Shown here: positions 4,853 through 7,242 of the stretch, piece after piece
Layout of the letters: every line of letters starts with the position of its first letter
Numbering within the stretch: the stretch's first letter is position 1
Assembly: GCA_030627405.1 (NCBI GenBank)
Contig: DAOUSD010000073.1
Location: 1 to 7,242 of the forward strand
Length of the DNA stretch: 7,242 bases
Source: Deltaproteobacteria bacterium
Lineage (GTDB): Bacteria > Desulfobacterota > Desulfobacteria > Desulfobacterales > ETH-SRB1
Direction of reading: 5' to 3'
The notes under the pieces: generated by a model
Databases searched by the model: none
Told to the model about the DNA's origin: nothing
What the model saw: only the letters and a program-made list of their open reading frames with translations
Translations under genes and position numbers: made by a program

Positions 4853-5789
4853 ATGAAAAAATATTCTAAAGAGTTTTTGCGGCAGTTGTACACAACAATG
4901 TTAAGAATTCGGCTTTGTGAAGAAAGTCTTGTGGAGCCGATTCTTAATGGTGAGGTGAGGTGCCCTGTCCATCTGTGTTCCGGGGAGGAGGCTGTTGCTG
5001 TGGGCGTATGCGCCGCGCTGGAGGAAACGGATTGCGTTTTTGGAAATCACCGCTCCCATGGACATTTCATCGCAAAGGGCGGCCGGATCAATGCGATGGT
5101 TGCGGAAATTTATGGAAAGGAGACCGGTTGTTCCAGAGGCAGAGGCGGTTCCATGCATTTGATCGATCCTGAAAAGGGTATGATGGGCGCCGCTCCAATT
5201 GTGGCCGGCACGATCTCATTAGCTGTAGGCGCTGCGCTGGCATATCATATCCGCAGAGAAAAACGGGTTTCCGTCAGTTTTTTCGGCGATGGGGCGACCA
5301 ATGAGGGGGTCTTGTTTGAATGCATGAACCTTGCTGCTCTGAAAGAAACTGCCTGTTGCAGAATGCCGGCCGGACTGTAACATCGCCGATATTGCAAAGC
5401 CGTTTAACATACCGAATGTTCGTGTGGATGGAAACAATGTGCTGGAGGTCTTTGAGACGGCAAAAGAGGCGGCAACCGCCTGCAGGGACGGCCGCGGACC
5501 TTTTTTTATCGAAGCTATAACCTACCGGCTTCGGGGGCATGTGGGGCCTGACGATAACATACAGGGTTCGCATACCGATATCCGGCCTCAAGAAGAAGTT
5601 GATATGTGGAAGAAGAAAGACCCAATTGTCAATTTTGAAAAACAACTTTTGGATAACGGTGTTTTGAGTGAATCAGAGGTTTCTGAAATAAAGAAGGAAA
5701 TTGATCAAGAAGTTCGTGAGGCGCATGTTTTTGCTAATAATAGTCTTTTCCCCGAAGAAAGCGAGTTAAATGCCTATGTCTTTAAATAA
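4853..5789 (+). pseudogene. E1 alpha subunit, thiamine-diphosphate 2-oxoacid dehydrogenase type, with internal deletion
   Basis: Family enzymes decarboxylate a 2-oxoacid (pyruvate, acetoin or branched-chain type) with thiamine diphosphate as an alpha2-beta2 complex. ATG 4853 is chosen over in-frame GTG 4835 because GGGGGAGGAG lies directly before it, though its spacing is short. Visible features are NHRSHGHFIAKGG (H66), SRGRGGSMHLIDPEKGMMGA and FFGDGATNEG, the GDG start of the cofactor motif (residues 145-147). The first frame ends at 5380. After LAALKE the family sequence resumes one frame over from 5349 as LPVAECRPDCNIADIAKPF, IPNVRVDGNNVLEVF, YRLRGHVGPDDNIQG, to TAA at 5787. About 16 codons are missing, including the conserved ENN that completes cofactor and metal binding, plus a frame change. 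Probably inactive. It overlaps the beta gene by 20 bases. Confidence 0.87.
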
Positions 5790-6767
5790 TAGAAAACTTC
5801 AATACAGTCTGGCGGCAAATGAAGCATTTCATCAGATGATGGAAGAGGACGAATCTGTTTTTTTAATCGGCCAGGGGGTTAAAAGTCCATGGTATGTTGG
5901 TAATACCGCCAGGGGTCTTCTGGAGCGGTTCGGCCCGGACAGGGTGATTGTGACACACCGGTTTCTGAAAATGCGGTGACCGGCGCCGCGGTTGGCGCTG
6001 CCATGACAGGCATGCGCTCTGTGGTGGTGCATCCCCGCATGGATTTTATGATGTATGCGCTTGATCCGATCATTAATCAGGCTGCCAACTGGTACTACAT
6101 GAATGGCGGAAAATTGTCCGTGCCAATTGTATTTTGGGGAATAATTAACAGGGGCGGAGAACAGGCTGCCCAGCATTCTCAGGCGCTCCATACCATTTTG
6201 GGCCATATTCCGGCGCTTAAGGTTGTGATGCCGTCAACGCCTTATGATGCAAAGGGGTTGATGATTTCAGCTATAAGAGATGATAATCCTGTAGTATATA
6301 TTGATGATCGCTGGTTGCACGGCGTCGAAGGGGTTGTTCCTGAAGAGATATATGAAGTTCCTATAGGAAAAGGTATAATCCGTAAAGAAGGCAAAGATGT
6401 GACTCTGGTGGCGGTATCATTTATTATGCGCCATGCATTGGAGGCCGCGGCAGAATTGGCCAAGGAAAATATTGAGGTAGAAGTAATAGATCTTCGAACA
6501 ATTAAACCTCTTGATAAAGATCTTGTCCTGGAATCTGTGAAAAAGACCGGCAGATTGGCTGTGGCTGATCCTGGATGGAAGACTTATGGCATGGCCGCGG
6601 AAATATCGGCTTTTGTTTTTGAGGAGGCTTTTGACTCTCTCAAAGCGCCATTTGTCAGGGTAACATTACCTGATCTGCCGGCCCCCGCCAGCTCAGTTCT
6701 GGAGAAAGCATATTATCCAACGACTAAAGATATTGTTGAGGCAGTTCGAGGAATGATGAGTGAATAA
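5770..6767 (+). pseudogene. E1 beta subunit, thiamine-diphosphate 2-oxoacid dehydrogenase type, 2-base frameshift
   Basis: Partner of the alpha gene, with which it overlaps; ATG 5770 or 5776 (MSLNNRKLQYSLAANEAF) can be the start. The first frame is correct to GPDRVI and then shifts because TG is duplicated at about 5951-5952; removing two bases restores DTPVSENAVTGAAVGAAMTG. The remainder to TAA 6765-6767 is clean. Catalytic landmarks are E in TPVSE (codon 5967), the conserved His in GGEQAAQHSQ (codon 6174), VVMPSTPYDAKGL, DDRWLHG and the C-terminal domain VEVIDLRTIKPLD. Repaired length is 331 residues, normal for E1 beta. No E2 or E3 gene follows, unlike in metabolic complexes; E1-like pairs without E2 also occur in polysaccharide clusters. 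The lesion is a two-base repeat change that could be a sequencing error. Confidence 0.9.
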
Positions 6768-6770
6768 TTA

Positions 6771-6832
6771 GCCGCAAAAAAGCGCAAAAGACGCAAATCA
6801 AATCCGCAGATTACACAGACTGACGCAGATCA
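6771..6832. repeat. CGCAAA-rich intergenic repeat
   Basis: GCCGCAAAAAAGCGCAAAAG and ACGCAAAT form a run of three CGCAAA units, followed by CCGCAGATTACACAGACTGA and CGCAGAT. This style of GCAAA/GCAGATTACACAGA element is common after genes in deltaproteobacterial intergenic DNA. No function is assigned. Confidence 0.55.
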
Positions 6833-7171
6833 AGGGCTCGCTAAAAAATAACTTGGCATTTTTGCATCCCAACTTCACTATATCTTTAATTGATTTTCAT
6901 TCGCACCTGATTTTAGTAAAATTGGCCTCGAAATAGCTCGCTATTCCTGCGGTTTTGCTCAATCAGATCAATTAAATCTACGGCAAATTTGAGCGCAAAT
7001 TCTACCAAAGTGAAAAGTGATTATCCGGCCGCCTCTGGTTTATGGGTCTGGTGTCAGAAGGAGACCGGCAGAGTAGTATACAAAAAAGCTGATGAGCTGA
7101 TATACCGGCAGTGTTGGGTTTGCAAAATATTGGTAACGTTCAAAAGGTGGGGCAAAAAGTAATTTGAAAAA
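6833..7171. other. Intergenic region, no gene supported
   Basis: No credible coding region. An inverted repeat TTTAATTGAT (6885-6894) and ATCAATTAAA (6967-6976) could pair, and AATAGCTCGCTATT near 6934-6947 is a small hairpin. A frame without an early start reads GLWVWCQKETGRVVYKKADE then LIYRQCWVCKIL and ends at about 7162; I do not recognise it. Confidence 0.5.
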
Positions 7172-7242
7172 ATCACGGTCTCCCTTTAGGGTAAGTTTTG
7201 AGAAACAAAAACCTTGAAGGAGAGACCGTGATGAAAAGATGC
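7172..7242 (+). mobile_element. Left end of an insertion sequence, cut by the window edge
   Basis: An inverted repeat, ATCACGGTCTC at 7172-7182 and GAGACCGTGAT at 7222-7232, pairs perfectly over 11 bases around a 39-base loop. The right arm contains part of the ribosome site and the first two bases of an ATG. A terminal hairpin that hides the start codon in read-through transcripts is a known trait of insertion sequences. The family cannot be named from 12 coding bases. Confidence 0.55.
7231..7242 (+). CDS. Start of a probable transposase gene, partial
   Basis: AAGGAGAG (7217-7224) is followed after six bases by ATG, giving MKRC before the window ends. Position just inside a terminal inverted repeat suggests a transposase. 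Nothing else can be said. Confidence 0.5.

Noticed and set aside
7021..7162. Frame reading GLWVWCQKETGRVVYKKADE and onward
   Set aside because: No start codon or ribosome site, and no family recognised. Tryptophan and cysteine content could be a zinc-binding remnant, but nothing supports it.

Overview
The window looks like a decayed piece of accessory chromosome from a Desulfobacterota-like (former Deltaproteobacteria) genome. This assignment is inferred from the style of the dispersed repeats and the protein families, not from a marker gene. Intact coding capacity is limited to two type II toxin-antitoxin (TA) modules. Almost everything else is a broken surface-polysaccharide or small-molecule gene, a mobile-element remnant or a repeat.

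Layout. Positions 1-346 are repeat-rich intergenic DNA with many CGTCCCC motifs. 347-806 is an antitoxin/RelE-type toxin pair with an 8-base overlap. 858-2476 is a mosaic of direct repeats (157, 61, 31 and 32 bases) holding three gene scraps: the C-terminus of a four-helix-bundle protein, the N-terminal third of an NAD-dependent epimerase, and the C-terminus of an IS110-type transposase. 2479-3215 is a DegT/DnrJ-type PLP aminotransferase without its N-terminus and with one frameshift. 3211-4293 is a Phd/YefM antitoxin plus PIN-domain toxin, with a strong promoter and palindromic operator, between two identical 90-base repeats. 4298-4639 is a C-terminally truncated undecaprenyl-phosphate sugar phosphotransferase. 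4853-6767 is a two-gene E1 alpha/beta set (thiamine-diphosphate 2-oxoacid dehydrogenase type), each gene broken by an indel. 6771-7171 is repeat-like intergenic DNA. 7172-7242 is the start of an insertion sequence whose start codon lies inside a hairpin; the gene runs off the window.

How it fits together. Epimerase, DegT aminotransferase, PglC/WbaP-like sugar transferase, four-helix-bundle protein and E1-like pair are a combination typical of O-antigen or capsule loci, so the ancestor was probably such a locus. Gene fragments end at or within a few bases of repeat copies. The two TA modules are the only genes with complete frames, plausible ribosome sites and (for one) a recognisable promoter and operator. 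No new enzyme system is visible. The most unusual signal is the repeat architecture: repeats bracket each TA module, cut genes and supply stop codons. Several frameshifts are single small indels in otherwise clean frames, so sequencing error must be excluded before calling those genes dead.
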